From positions 1 through 38,422 of IMG/VR virus record IMGVR_UViG_3300031673_000208: DNA of 38,422 nucleotides; one strand, given 5' to 3'. Position 1 is the stretch's first letter. The number at the start of each line of letters is the position of its first letter. Origin of the DNA: a virus. The translations under genes and the position numbers were made by a program. Under the pieces are notes generated by a model. That model had not been told where the DNA came from, searched no databases, and saw only the letters and a list, made by a program, of their open reading frames with translations. Shown one piece after another: positions 6,742-15,029 of this stretch.

Positions 6742-9068
6742 TGTTACTTGAGCGGCTAGTGGCTAGAATCGAGGGCGTGGACACCAAGTTCCAGCGCGCG
6801 ATGCGCGGGGTGGAGACGGGGACCGCGCGCTCGGCGTCCAGGGTTAAGCGTCTGTGGCTAGGAGTAGGTCTAGCCATCGGCTTGGCGGTTGCCGCTGTCG
6901 TTATTTCCATAACCAGCATGGCCGCCCAGTATGAATACGAGATGCGGCAAGTCTGGACGTTGACGGATCAGACGGCGGAGGAGTTCGAGGGTTTGTCCGC
7001 CAGCGTCCTTGCAGCCGGGGCCGCAATGGGGCAGGCCGCTAACACGATGGCCAAGGCTACTTACCAAGCCGTATCCGGTAGCATCGAGTGGGAGCGGGCT
7101 ACCAATTTCGTGACCTTGTCGGCTCAAGTGGCGCTGGCAGGCGCGACCGACGCCTTTACCGCCACTAACCTGCTCGTGCAGATCACGAATGCGTACAAGG
7201 AATCGTCCCTAGACGCCCACGAAGCCGCGCAAATTCTGTTCACGACGGTGAAGTACGGCGTAACCACCATTGAGCAACTGGCTCCTACCTTGGGCCGCGT
7301 GGCATCCATGGCGGCCACCGCATCGATAGATTTCAGGGACCTAGGCGCGTGGATTGCGGCCACAACCTCCGTCATCGGCGAGACCGGAATAGCCATCACG
7401 GGTACGCGCGCCATGATTGCTGGAATGATCGACCCCACGAAAGAACAGGCCGAAGCCGCGCACGCGCTTGGTATCGATTTCGGGCTGGCTGCGTTAGAGG
7501 CGCGCGGCCTATACGGCGTCATGAGGGACGTGCGCGAAGCTACATTCGGGAACGTTGAATCCCTCGTGAAATTGTTCCCGCAAATCCGCGCCCTGACGGC
7601 TGCCGCTGCGGGTTTACGGGGCGGATGGTTCCGATACCTTGAGACGTTGGAAGCCATGACCGATGAGACCAACGAGTTCGCAGAAGCCTCCGAGAAGATG
7701 TACGGTTCCACTAAGTTCATATGGAGCCGTATGGGTGCAAACATCAAGGCAGTAGGTATAGCGATTGGAACTTCGGCCAAGGAACTCACTGAGCCGTTCG
7801 CTAATTTAGTCTCGTGGCTGATAGAAACTAGAATTACATCGAGGTATGCCACCGAGGCGATGAGCAAGGCGCGGGAGCAGGTTAAGGAGTTCCGTCTAAC
7901 CGCCGAGGAAACTGAGTATTGGACGGGCCGCCTCTTCGAGGCCGTGTACAAGAAGCCGGAAGCGGCCATGACGTTTCTGGACACGATCATATCGTCTTGG
8001 ATGTCGGGTGCGGAAGCAGCTAGGCTCATGGGTCCGATCCTCGAGGAGATGTACGTCAAGCACCGTGATCTCATGGAGGAAGCGGCGGAGCGCGACATCC
8101 AGCTTACGGATACGGTCGCGGATGCCAAACGGACAGCCGAGAAAGCAGCCGACACCGCGCGACAGGCGGCCTTCGACGAGCACCTTGACTGGCTAGAAGG
8201 CGCTTTCGATCGTGAGACTGGCCTCTTAAACGACGCGCTCAAGGATCGCAAGAAGCTCTACGAACAATACATCGACGAGATACAGAAACTCCATAAGGAA
8301 CAGGCGCTCAGGGCGGAAACGGCGGAGGAGGAGATATTCGGGCTCCGTCTAGCACGCATGGGTGAAGGGGAACAGCTAGGCGCACTCACGACGTTTGCGG
8401 AAGACTTTTTTGCGCGCGCTGAAAAAGCGATGACCGTTGGGAGCTACGAGGAGGCGCGCCGACTCTTCGAGAAAGCTATCGATTATTACACCAGAGCCGC
8501 GCAGGACGCGCCCGACCTCGACTTTGAAGGCATCGTAACCGACATCGAGAACATCCACCAGAGAATTAGTGAGGCTTTCGACTTGCAGGCGGAAGTGGCA
8601 CTTGAATCAGCCAACGAGCAGGTGAATGCGATCGCCAAAATAGAAGCCGAGCTTGATGCGCTATATAAGAGGGCGCGCGAGGGCGCTGATATTATAGTTG
8701 AGGATAAGTGGGCGATGCAGGCCATTCAGGAAGTGCAAGCTGAACTCGCTAAGTTGACGGATAAGCGGATACGGATAACGGTTGAAAGAGTATGGAATCC
8801 CCCGCTTGGTTATGATCCGAGCACGGTTGATCCGGGTTGGGGCGGATTTTACCCAAGTTCGATTCCGAGGGAATCGGAGCCGAGCGGCGTTCAATTGCGA
8901 CCCGCCTTCGAAGATCAGTCGCCGGGCGCGAGTCTTGGCAAGGCCGAGTTTAATATGTACTTCAATGTGCCGGTTACTAGAGAAACGGTCCGCGATGTGG
9001 TTATACCGGAAATGCAAGCGGCGGCGAAGCGCGGGCTGCTCACGCCGACGTTGGGGGGGCGGGGATGA
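6741..9068 (+). CDS. Tail tape measure protein
   Basis: 775 residues. After a short N-terminal region a hydrophobic segment (GVGLAIGLAVAAVVISITSMA, residues about 36-56) leads into the conserved tape measure core of the TP901 type: YEYEMRQVWTLTDQTAEEFEGL, then ATYQAVSG, ITNAYKESS, then TTSVIGETG.AITGTRAMI. The rest is long helical coiled coil (about 370-660, many Glu/Lys/Ala) ending in a Pro-rich tail. The family fixes tail length at roughly 0.15 nm per residue, so a tail near 115 nm is inferred. The gene follows the chaperone ORFs and overlaps the next gene by ATGA. Confidence 0.85.
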   Translation: MLLERLVARIEGVDTKFQRAMRGVETGTARSASRVKRLWLGVGLAIGLAVAAVVISITSMAAQYEYEMRQVWTLTDQTAEEFEGLSASVLAAGAAMGQAANTMAKATYQAVSGSIEWERATNFVTLSAQVALAGATDAFTATNLLVQITNAYKESSLDAHEAAQILFTTVKYGVTTIEQLAPTLGRVASMAATASIDFRDLGAWIAATTSVIGETGIAITGTRAMIAGMIDPTKEQAEAAHALGIDFGLAALEARGLYGVMRDVREATFGNVESLVKLFPQIRALTAAAAGLRGGWFRYLETLEAMTDETNEFAEASEKMYGSTKFIWSRMGANIKAVGIAIGTSAKELTEPFANLVSWLIETRITSRYATEAMSKAREQVKEFRLTAEETEYWTGRLFEAVYKKPEAAMTFLDTIISSWMSGAEAARLMGPILEEMYVKHRDLMEEAAERDIQLTDTVADAKRTAEKAADTARQAAFDEHLDWLEGAFDRETGLLNDALKDRKKLYEQYIDEIQKLHKEQALRAETAEEEIFGLRLARMGEGEQLGALTTFAEDFFARAEKAMTVGSYEEARRLFEKAIDYYTRAAQDAPDLDFEGIVTDIENIHQRISEAFDLQAEVALESANEQVNAIAKIEAELDALYKRAREGADIIVEDKWAMQAIQEVQAELAKLTDKRIRITVERVWNPPLGYDPSTVDPGWGGFYPSSIPRESEPSGVQLRPAFEDQSPGASLGKAEFNMYFNVPVTRETVRDVVIPEMQAAAKRGLLTPTLGGRG

Positions 9069-9493
9069 GCGTAAAATTTCAGTTGGGCGGCACGGTCTTC
9101 TACCTTCAAAACCCGGACCTCGCTAACGCCCCTGAGAGAAGACGTATGCAGGTTATCCGCCAGGGGGCCAGCGGCTGGTACTTCGTATACGATAAGGGCC
9201 ATAACACCGTGATTTGGACGCTTCGATGGAGCAACTTGCGCGAGAGTGAAAAAGTTGCTTTGGATGATTTCTTTCTGAGCACGGTGCAGGGCGCTCTTAA
9301 CATCTTTTCTTTCACCGACTGGAGGGGGAATCTTAAACAGGTCCAGTTCCTGCAGTCATCCATCGAGTTTACCGAGGTGGCCGATGCGCGTGTGGGGGCC
9401 GCAACAACTTTCTCTAGCGGCGGCGTGGATTACCCCACTACGACCAGGGAAAAGGGCGTGTGGGCGACGGAGATCAAACTGCGGATAATTTAG
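9065..9493 (+). CDS. Probable distal tail protein
   Basis: 142 residues, beta-rich. It begins MSVKFQLGGTVFYLQNPDLANAP and contains WYFVYDKGHNTVIWTLRWSNL, a helix SEKVALDDFF, then NIFSFTDWRGNLKQVQFLQSSIEFTEV. This W-T-L-RW...L...E...L.DFF pattern followed by F.F.DW.G resembles small distal-tail or tail-tip proteins encoded directly after the tape measure, which ring the end of the tail tube. It overlaps the tape measure gene by four bases. A close functional match cannot be proven from sequence alone. Confidence 0.6.
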   Translation: MSVKFQLGGTVFYLQNPDLANAPERRRMQVIRQGASGWYFVYDKGHNTVIWTLRWSNLRESEKVALDDFFLSTVQGALNIFSFTDWRGNLKQVQFLQSSIEFTEVADARVGAATTFSSGGVDYPTTTREKGVWATEIKLRII

Positions 9494-9508
9494 GGGCTGT
9501 ATTAGGCC

Positions 9509-12500
9509 ATGAAGACGTTATCAGCCGCAATGAAATTAGCGCGGGCTCGCCTGGGCACGTACCCGTGGAACGTCGTGCGATTTGATTGGGGCGGGGCCAT
9601 TGGCAACAAGTGGTACAGCGATATACCTAGCGGGGACGCCAGCGGCAGTTCGGCGACGAACCTTGCCGTGCGGGTTGTGGATTGGGGGGCGTATACTCTG
9701 CCGCAGGCCGAGGGCCGTACGGCGGCAGCCGTCGCAGATATTACAATCACTTTGGACGACCGTGACGGCGTGATTCGTGGTTATATGCGGTCAGTCGGTC
9801 ATACTCGAATCCCGGCTACGGTCTATCAGGTATTCTCACCTGCTGGCGCTGCGGACATGATCATTCTCTTGAAGGGCGTATCCGTTGCCCCATTTCACTG
9901 GCGCGAGATGGACGGCACTATCGCCATTGACATCACGGAGCGTGCGGGCCAATTCAATCAAGTGGTCGGCACCGTGGTCACCAGCGAAGATTGGCCTTAT
10001 TTAGGCGCTGACCAATCCGCGATGTTGCCTATAGTCTTCGGGCGTGTTGATCGGCGCAAAGCCTTCTTGCTTGAGGGGACCGTAGAGACCTCTCTCTCTG
10101 CACCCCTTCAACAGGATGGTTGGGACCTTTATGTGAATGACAGTGAGGACTTCCCGCAAAACACCACCATTAAGTTATGGCTTGACGGTGAAGTTATCCG
10201 GGGCCGTTTTAAAGATGGGAACAAATTCTGGACAGAATATCGTGGCGACAATTCGTATCAGGGCTTCGCCACCAGCACCGCACAGCACCTACTTGAGGTG
10301 CGCTGCACGAATCTCCCGCCACCAATAAGTCAGTATATAGGTTTGCCGATCAGCATCCAGCGGGGCTTTGGGGCCTTTGCCGAAATTTACGAGCGGCAGA
10401 TTGTGGGGGTCGATGCGAGTATCTCGGCGCTTTACTTCGATAGGGTCTGCTCTTATTATGATCCAACGGGGCGGATTGTTGATTGGTACGTGGTGGGCGG
10501 CGCGCCTATCCACATTGACGGCGAAGTACGCGAGCACCAGAAAGGCACGCGCGTCATACTAAAGCGTGACGCATATACTTGGGTTGTAAACGACCAGCCA
10601 AGCAAAAGCGTGGTCGCCGTCGAGGCCTCGATTACGAACATAGCGAGGCGTAATTACTGGGGGCCGGACGACTTATTGGTTAGCGCGGCCCCTACTTCTG
10701 GTTATGCGGCAATTCCGCCGACCATGCGGACTATAAATTTATCCAATGGCGGCCTTATTGCGGGCAGGAATCTCACCACCATTACGATGACGGTATTGCC
10801 CACGATGGTCGGGCCAGAGTTCGAGTTTACCGGCGACGACCTGTACGTTACGCTAAACGGCTGCTATGACGCAGGCGGCGCTACCGTTAAAAGTCCCCCC
10901 GATGTCATCCGCGAATTAGGGTATAGATACTTGGGCATGGAGGTTGGCGATTTTGACCAAGCGAGCTTTGAGGACGTAAAGGATCAGCTTACGTGGTGCC
11001 ACTTCGGCTTCATGCTGCAGGATCAATATCAGGGCCTTGACCTGTTCGCCGATCTGGCCATGCAGGCAAGGTGCATGGTCACGTGGGAGGAGGGGAAAGC
11101 AAGGCTCCGTTATTTACGGGAAGGCCCTTACGGGGTGTGTGCAGCAACTGGCGGTGAGCAGCGCGAAGCTTGGAGCTTAGAAATACACCACGAGAGTCCG
11201 GAGGATGTCATCACCGAGATCGTCGCTAAATTTACGCGCAAGGCGAATAAGAGCGCCCACCACGTAGTACGGAGTGTGGGCGCAATGGCCATCTATGGTC
11301 GTAGGGTATTAAACTTGGATTTGTGGGCGCATAACCAAATTCAGACAGTTAGACCCGTAGCCGATTTCTGGTTGGAGCGCCTATCTCATGCCCATGAAAG
11401 AGGGCGCGCTAAGACCTTTCTTCGGCTGCTTGAAGTCGAAAGAGGCGACGTTCTGGAGGTTCGGTGGACGCCTGATTTCGTGACTCTTCACGGCGAGGTT
11501 ATGAGTGTGCATCATCAGTTGGGGAATGCACCTGAGGATCGCATGGACAACGTAACGCTCGAATTCCGGCTGCCGCGTTGGGGCGGCTGCGAGAGCGGAT
11601 GCGAAATGCCGTGCGAAGTGGGTACTGAGATGATGTATGATAAAGCTCTGGCTGGGTGCGAATTGGCTTGTACTTACCATTGCCAGTCAACGTGCGAGGA
11701 AGCCTGTGAGATCACGTGCGTATCGGGCTACGAATTATCGATGGTCAGGAATAAGGAAGACTGGTTGGAGGGGTGCGCCTCCGCGTGCCAAGCCAACTGC
11801 ACGACCACGTGTGTTGCGACTTGTCAAGTCGCCTGTGAAACCGCCTGTGCTTCGGGTTGTGAGGTCTATTGCGAAACTACTTGCGAGTCGCATTGTGAAG
11901 TTTATTGCGAGACTGGCTGCGAAACGGAGTGTGAGTCGAGTTGTGAGACGGCGTGTCAGGCGGCTTGCCAAAGCGAGTGCGAGTCGGGCTGCGAACTTGG
12001 TTGCGAGACTGGCTGCGAAACAGACTGCGAATCGGGCTGTGAAACGGAATGCGAATTGGGCTGCGAAGTCTACTGTCAGACGGGCTGCGAATCAAGTTGC
12101 GAAGCTGGCTGCGAGACTGGCTGCGAATCAGGATGCGAGATAACGTGCCAGACCACTTGCGAGGCCGGATGTGAGACCAGTTGTGAAACGGGGTGTGAGG
12201 TCACGTGCGAGACGGGATGTGAGGTTAGTTGCGAAACCGGATGTGAGGCCGCGTGCGAGAGCGGGTGCGAGGTAAGTTGCGAAGTCTCTTGTACGGCGGG
12301 CGGTTCCGAATGCTGCTACCTGCCGTGTTTCTGCTGGCACGACGATCTCGGCGATCCGTACCTTGAGGCTTGCACATATAATCCGCTCTGCGCGCCTTGG
12401 ACGACGGGGAATTGCACCTATTCTCAGTACGGAGGCTGCGAGCCCGGATGCATCGACTACAATGATCTATTACCTTGGTCGTACTGGTACGAATCGAACA

Positions 12501-12514
12501 ATTGCGCCGTATAA
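9509..12514 (+). CDS. Tail-tip protein with C-terminal CXXX repeat domain
   Basis: 1001 residues. Residues 1-690 are a beta-rich tail hub or tip region (for example FDWGGAIGNKWYSDIP, ITITLDDRDGVIRGYM, VTWEEGKARLRYL), consistent with the slot after the distal tail gene. From residue 694 the sequence becomes Cys-rich: three CXXX tetrads at 694-705, six from 717, then 43 consecutive tetrads from 756 ending with Cys 928. Most tetrads read Cys-Glu-X-X (CETG, CESG, CEVS). A further ten Cys follow, among them ECC, PCFC and GGCEPGC, with aromatic residues at the end (WSYWYES). The linker between the two blocks contains MVRNKEDWLEG. Even i,i+4 spacing over 172 residues suggests a regular fibre. The downstream radical SAM/SPASM enzyme is the likely modifier; disulfide or metal binding are alternatives. 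Confidence 0.75.
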   Translation: MKTLSAAMKLARARLGTYPWNVVRFDWGGAIGNKWYSDIPSGDASGSSATNLAVRVVDWGAYTLPQAEGRTAAAVADITITLDDRDGVIRGYMRSVGHTRIPATVYQVFSPAGAADMIILLKGVSVAPFHWREMDGTIAIDITERAGQFNQVVGTVVTSEDWPYLGADQSAMLPIVFGRVDRRKAFLLEGTVETSLSAPLQQDGWDLYVNDSEDFPQNTTIKLWLDGEVIRGRFKDGNKFWTEYRGDNSYQGFATSTAQHLLEVRCTNLPPPISQYIGLPISIQRGFGAFAEIYERQIVGVDASISALYFDRVCSYYDPTGRIVDWYVVGGAPIHIDGEVREHQKGTRVILKRDAYTWVVNDQPSKSVVAVEASITNIARRNYWGPDDLLVSAAPTSGYAAIPPTMRTINLSNGGLIAGRNLTTITMTVLPTMVGPEFEFTGDDLYVTLNGCYDAGGATVKSPPDVIRELGYRYLGMEVGDFDQASFEDVKDQLTWCHFGFMLQDQYQGLDLFADLAMQARCMVTWEEGKARLRYLREGPYGVCAATGGEQREAWSLEIHHESPEDVITEIVAKFTRKANKSAHHVVRSVGAMAIYGRRVLNLDLWAHNQIQTVRPVADFWLERLSHAHERGRAKTFLRLLEVERGDVLEVRWTPDFVTLHGEVMSVHHQLGNAPEDRMDNVTLEFRLPRWGGCESGCEMPCEVGTEMMYDKALAGCELACTYHCQSTCEEACEITCVSGYELSMVRNKEDWLEGCASACQANCTTTCVATCQVACETACASGCEVYCETTCESHCEVYCETGCETECESSCETACQAACQSECESGCELGCETGCETDCESGCETECELGCEVYCQTGCESSCEAGCETGCESGCEITCQTTCEAGCETSCETGCEVTCETGCEVSCETGCEAACESGCEVSCEVSCTAGGSECCYLPCFCWHDDLGDPYLEACTYNPLCAPWTTGNCTYSQYGGCEPGCIDYNDLLPWSYWYESNNCAV
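11774..12292 (+). repeat. 12-bp coding repeat array (CXXX tetrads)
   Basis: Forty-three uninterrupted 12-base units, each coding a Cys-X-X-X tetrad, plus a terminal Cys codon. The consensus is TGY GAR NNN NNN. Units are degenerate at third positions (TGC and TGT, GAG and GAA alternate), so the amino acid pattern is kept while DNA identity drifts, which argues for selection on the protein. Shorter related blocks occur at 11588-11623 (3 tetrads) and 11657-11728 (6 tetrads). Confidence 0.9.
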
Positions 12515-12523
12515 AGGAGCATG

Positions 12524-13021
12524 ATGGTGGCTGTGAAGATTCCAGCGGACGTGCGAGAGCTTTTCAGGCAGTGCCCGTTCCGCGAAGTCCGGGCAGTGAT
12601 CCCGGAGGGCACTGCCATCTTGAGGTCAGGCGAAGTTTCTAAGTGCTTTGCCATCGACAAGGAACTCGGATTTCCTGCCGGGTCCGTTGGCGTCCACGAA
12701 AGCACGTGCGCGGCCTGCGTTTTATCCGGGGAGCCAGGATCGCTGGAGAATGAGGCGTTCAAGGTGGATATAAGCAGCGCCGCCATCGGGCGGATCGGTT
12801 CCGGTACGTGCCCCACAGGAACGAGCCGGGATGTGATTATAAGCAAGGCTCTCGCAGTGGGCGCGGGCAAGGAGCGCCTGCGGCTTGCACTTATCCGTGG
12901 AGTCAGCACGGTCGAAAGACTAAAGGCCGAAGGCAGAATCGATCCGGTGAATCCATTGACGGAAGAGGAGGCCATGCGCTTGGCCACAGAGTATGATCTA
13001 CTGGAAGAGGTTGCGCCATGA
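12524..13021 (+). CDS. Unknown protein between CXXX tail protein and radical SAM enzyme
   Basis: About 165 residues. AAAGGAG at 12513-12519 makes ATG 12524 (or GTG 12527) better spaced than the ATG at 12521. No family recognised. Visible features are an N-terminal IPADVRELFRQCPFREVRAVIPEGTAIL, single Cys residues at about 18 and 42, a CAAC motif near residue 65 (STCAACVLSG), a further Cys in GSGTCPTGTSRD, and a helical C-terminal half (KERLRLALIRGVSTVERLKAEGRI) ending in an acidic helix. It sits between the CXXX-repeat tail gene and the maturase and overlaps the next gene by ATGA, so it may be an accessory or recognition factor for the modification. That role is inference from context only. 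Confidence 0.65.
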   Translation: MVAVKIPADVRELFRQCPFREVRAVIPEGTAILRSGEVSKCFAIDKELGFPAGSVGVHESTCAACVLSGEPGSLENEAFKVDISSAAIGRIGSGTCPTGTSRDVIISKALAVGAGKERLRLALIRGVSTVERLKAEGRIDPVNPLTEEEAMRLATEYDLLEEVAP

Positions 13022-13287
13022 GCGTCAAGGAGGATTTCGCAAAGCAGTTGCGATTAGCGGCGAAGATAGGCCGGGCATCGGGCAATCTGTCCGCAGTGCC
13101 GGAGGAAGTACGGAAGCAGCGCGAGGAAGCCTGCCGCGAGTGCTCCGCAAACGAAGTAGTGGATGGACGACCGCGCTGCTCCTATTGCGGCTGCGACGTG
13201 GAAGCACGACTGTCAAAGGCCGATGCCCTTTGCGCGAAGAATCTATGGCCCGCACTGACTGAGGAAATGTTAGGATTGCAGGATTAG
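13018..13287 (+). CDS. Small zinc-ribbon-like protein
   Basis: 89 residues. A helical start (MSVKEDFAKQLRLAAKIGRA) is followed by REEACRECSANEVVDGRPRCSYCGCDVEARLSKADALCAKNLWPAL. The spacing CxxC...CxxCGC...K...CxxxxW matches a common small phage zinc-binding protein that often lies next to tail or fibre genes. The ATGA overlap with the preceding gene indicates coupled translation. It may simply be a structural zinc knuckle protein; a role in handling the Cys-rich tail domain is possible from its position but unproven. Confidence 0.65.
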   Translation: MSVKEDFAKQLRLAAKIGRASGNLSAVPEEVRKQREEACRECSANEVVDGRPRCSYCGCDVEARLSKADALCAKNLWPALTEEMLGLQD

Positions 13288-13297
13288 GGGGGATAGG

Positions 13298-14827
13298 ATG
13301 CTTAGAATACTGAACGCGGGCGCGGCACCTACAACCGGGACACTGCCGGGCGCAGCCGAGCCTCAAGTAACTTTCTTTGCCGTGCTTGGGGATCACTTCA
13401 TATACGACGCTAATAGTATGGCCCTGGCGCATGTGGAGCCGGGGTTGTGGCGGACGTTGCGCGATAACGCGAGCGCGGGCGAGGAGTTCGGCGGTATATT
13501 CTGGAGCCGTAACAAGCCGCAATTTCATTCATACCCCCCAAGAACCCAAGCCCTCGTACTGAATGTGACCCATAACTGTAATCTCGCGTGCCGGTACTGC
13601 TTCGTCCGTAATATAGACGATTACCGGCGTGCGCGATTGCCTGAGATGACGTACGAGACTGCCATTGAAAGCATTCAGCATTTTTTCCCGCGCGGTAATA
13701 AGGTCCGTATTGATGTGGGGTTTTTTGGCGGGGAGCCCTTTTTACGGTGGAACCTCATGAAGCGCGTGGTCGAATGGGTCGAGAACGAGGCGAAGCAGCG
13801 CGGCGTCGAAAGGAAATTTTACGTAACCACCAATGCTACGCTCGTCGATGAAGAGAGGGCTAAATGGTTAGCGCTGCATGAATTCAGTCCAACAGTTAGC
13901 CTGGACGGCAACGAGGTCACGCACAACGCCATGCGGCCTAGCCGAAACCCCAAACAAAATAGCTGGCTGATGACGATGAAGGGGCTGGAACAGTTGGCGG
14001 CTGTCGGTCTCGGATTACGGGTAACGCTGCGTAGCACCTTTACAGGTGAGGGCGTCGATCTGACTGAGCGGTTGCGCGATTTGAACACGCTCGTCTGGCG
14101 GGGTATGGGCGGCGCTGTAGCCGTCGAGCCCTCTTCCCTCTCCGAAGCTAGCTGCATTGACGCTAGCGCCACCAAAGGACTCGTTTTCGATCCTAATAAT
14201 ATCCGAGCGCAACTTGGGTTCCAATACGAGCACGCGGCGGAGTGGTACATCGAGCAAATCAACGACGGTCGTAGGCCGCACTTCCATCACTTCGACATCT
14301 TTATCCGCCGACTCCTATGGTGCGAGCGCAATCCTTCGGAATGCGGGGCCGGTAAAGGGTATATATGTATAAATCCGGAAGGCCACGTCCACGCTTGCCA
14401 CCGAGAAACGCGATCCCGGATAGGTGCATTACCTTATGGGATTGATGAGGAATTGCGGACGCCGTGGCTGGACAACCGGCTGTACGCGCGTACCGGGTGT
14501 ATGGCGTGCGACCTGCGCTACCTGTGCGGCGGCGGTTGCCGCCTGAATAGTCTGGCTTTCGGCCTACCTATATCTCAGCCCGTACCCGATGACTGCATTT
14601 TCAAGCGACTCTGGTTCGAAAGCGCCGCACACATCATGGCGCACATAGACTCCACAAAACTCCAACAGTTATACCCACCCAAGAGAGGGAGGAAAATCAA
14701 TGTTCCCGCCCGACGACCGGAGCATCAACGGACAACTAGGCGAGATAGCGGGGTCCCTGACGGGGATCAACACCACGATGGGGGACGTGAAGGACAACAT
14801 CGGCAAGTTGTTCGACAAGGCGGATGA
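13298..14827 (+). CDS. Radical SAM/SPASM peptide maturase-like enzyme
   Basis: 509 residues as an open frame; the recognisable enzyme ends near residue 465. The radical SAM motif is CNLACRYCF (Cys 94, 98, 101), binding the 4Fe-4S cluster that cleaves S-adenosylmethionine, followed by GGEP at 144-147. The C-terminal SPASM-type region has Cys 349 (ECGAGKGYIC), 357, 367 (HACHRE), then 401, 404, 410 and 414 (GCMACDLRYLCGGGC) and 433, giving auxiliary cluster ligands. CGAG followed by PEGHVHACH resembles maturases that form Cys-derived thioether bonds (SCIFF/ranthipeptide and QhpD type). An upstream N-terminal stretch could be a peptide-binding domain. A GGGGGGATAGG site precedes the ATG. The 128-base overlap with the next gene is odd: the last 40 residues look like out-of-frame coding. 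Confidence 0.8.
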   Translation: MLRILNAGAAPTTGTLPGAAEPQVTFFAVLGDHFIYDANSMALAHVEPGLWRTLRDNASAGEEFGGIFWSRNKPQFHSYPPRTQALVLNVTHNCNLACRYCFVRNIDDYRRARLPEMTYETAIESIQHFFPRGNKVRIDVGFFGGEPFLRWNLMKRVVEWVENEAKQRGVERKFYVTTNATLVDEERAKWLALHEFSPTVSLDGNEVTHNAMRPSRNPKQNSWLMTMKGLEQLAAVGLGLRVTLRSTFTGEGVDLTERLRDLNTLVWRGMGGAVAVEPSSLSEASCIDASATKGLVFDPNNIRAQLGFQYEHAAEWYIEQINDGRRPHFHHFDIFIRRLLWCERNPSECGAGKGYICINPEGHVHACHRETRSRIGALPYGIDEELRTPWLDNRLYARTGCMACDLRYLCGGGCRLNSLAFGLPISQPVPDDCIFKRLWFESAAHIMAHIDSTKLQQLYPPKRGRKINVPARRPEHQRTTRRDSGVPDGDQHHDGGREGQHRQVVRQGG

Positions 14828-15029
14828 ACACACGCGGCAGCTTGCCGGTATGGGGGCTACGGTAGAGGCTATGGTGAACACGTGCGTGGGGCAACGTAAG
14901 GGGATGTGCGATCGAATGGGCGTCATCGAGGAGAAACAGGATCGTGGTACTAAGAGATTCATAGGTCTGTTGATTGGGATGGTCTTAACCCTTACCGGCC
15001 TTGTAGTCAGCCTTTTAAGGGGGAAATGA
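14700..15029 (+). CDS. Coiled-coil membrane protein, XhlA/holin-associated-like
   Basis: 109 residues with GGGAGGAAAATCA before the ATG. Residues about 5-80 are helical with heptad-like spacing (INGQLGEIAGSLTGINTTMGDVKDNIGKLF), containing two Cys (NTCVGQRKGMC). One C-terminal membrane segment (FIGLLIGMVLTLTGLVVSLL) ends with the basic tail RGK. This design, N-terminal cytoplasmic coil and C-terminal anchor, matches XhlA-type haemolysin/holin accessory proteins. The gene begins inside the 3' end of the radical SAM frame and overlaps the glycosyltransferase by ATGA. Confidence 0.6.
   Translation: MFPPDDRSINGQLGEIAGSLTGINTTMGDVKDNIGKLFDKADEHTRQLAGMGATVEAMVNTCVGQRKGMCDRMGVIEEKQDRGTKRFIGLLIGMVLTLTGLVVSLLRGK

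Noticed and set aside
7124-8251. Long leftward ORF (375 codons) opposite the tape measure
   Set aside because: Antisense shadow of a long GC-rich gene. Low-complexity Ser/Ala content, no ribosome site.
11637-12143. Arg/Ala-rich ORF in another frame across the Cys repeats, and similar leftward ORFs
   Set aside because: They arise because the 12-base repeat keeps every frame open. No ribosome site; the Cys frame continues the tail gene.
11774-12292. Metallothionein-like metal store
   Set aside because: Kept only as an alternative. Metallothioneins are small soluble proteins with CxC/CxxC spacing; here the i+4 array is long, fused to a tail protein and next to a SPASM maturase.
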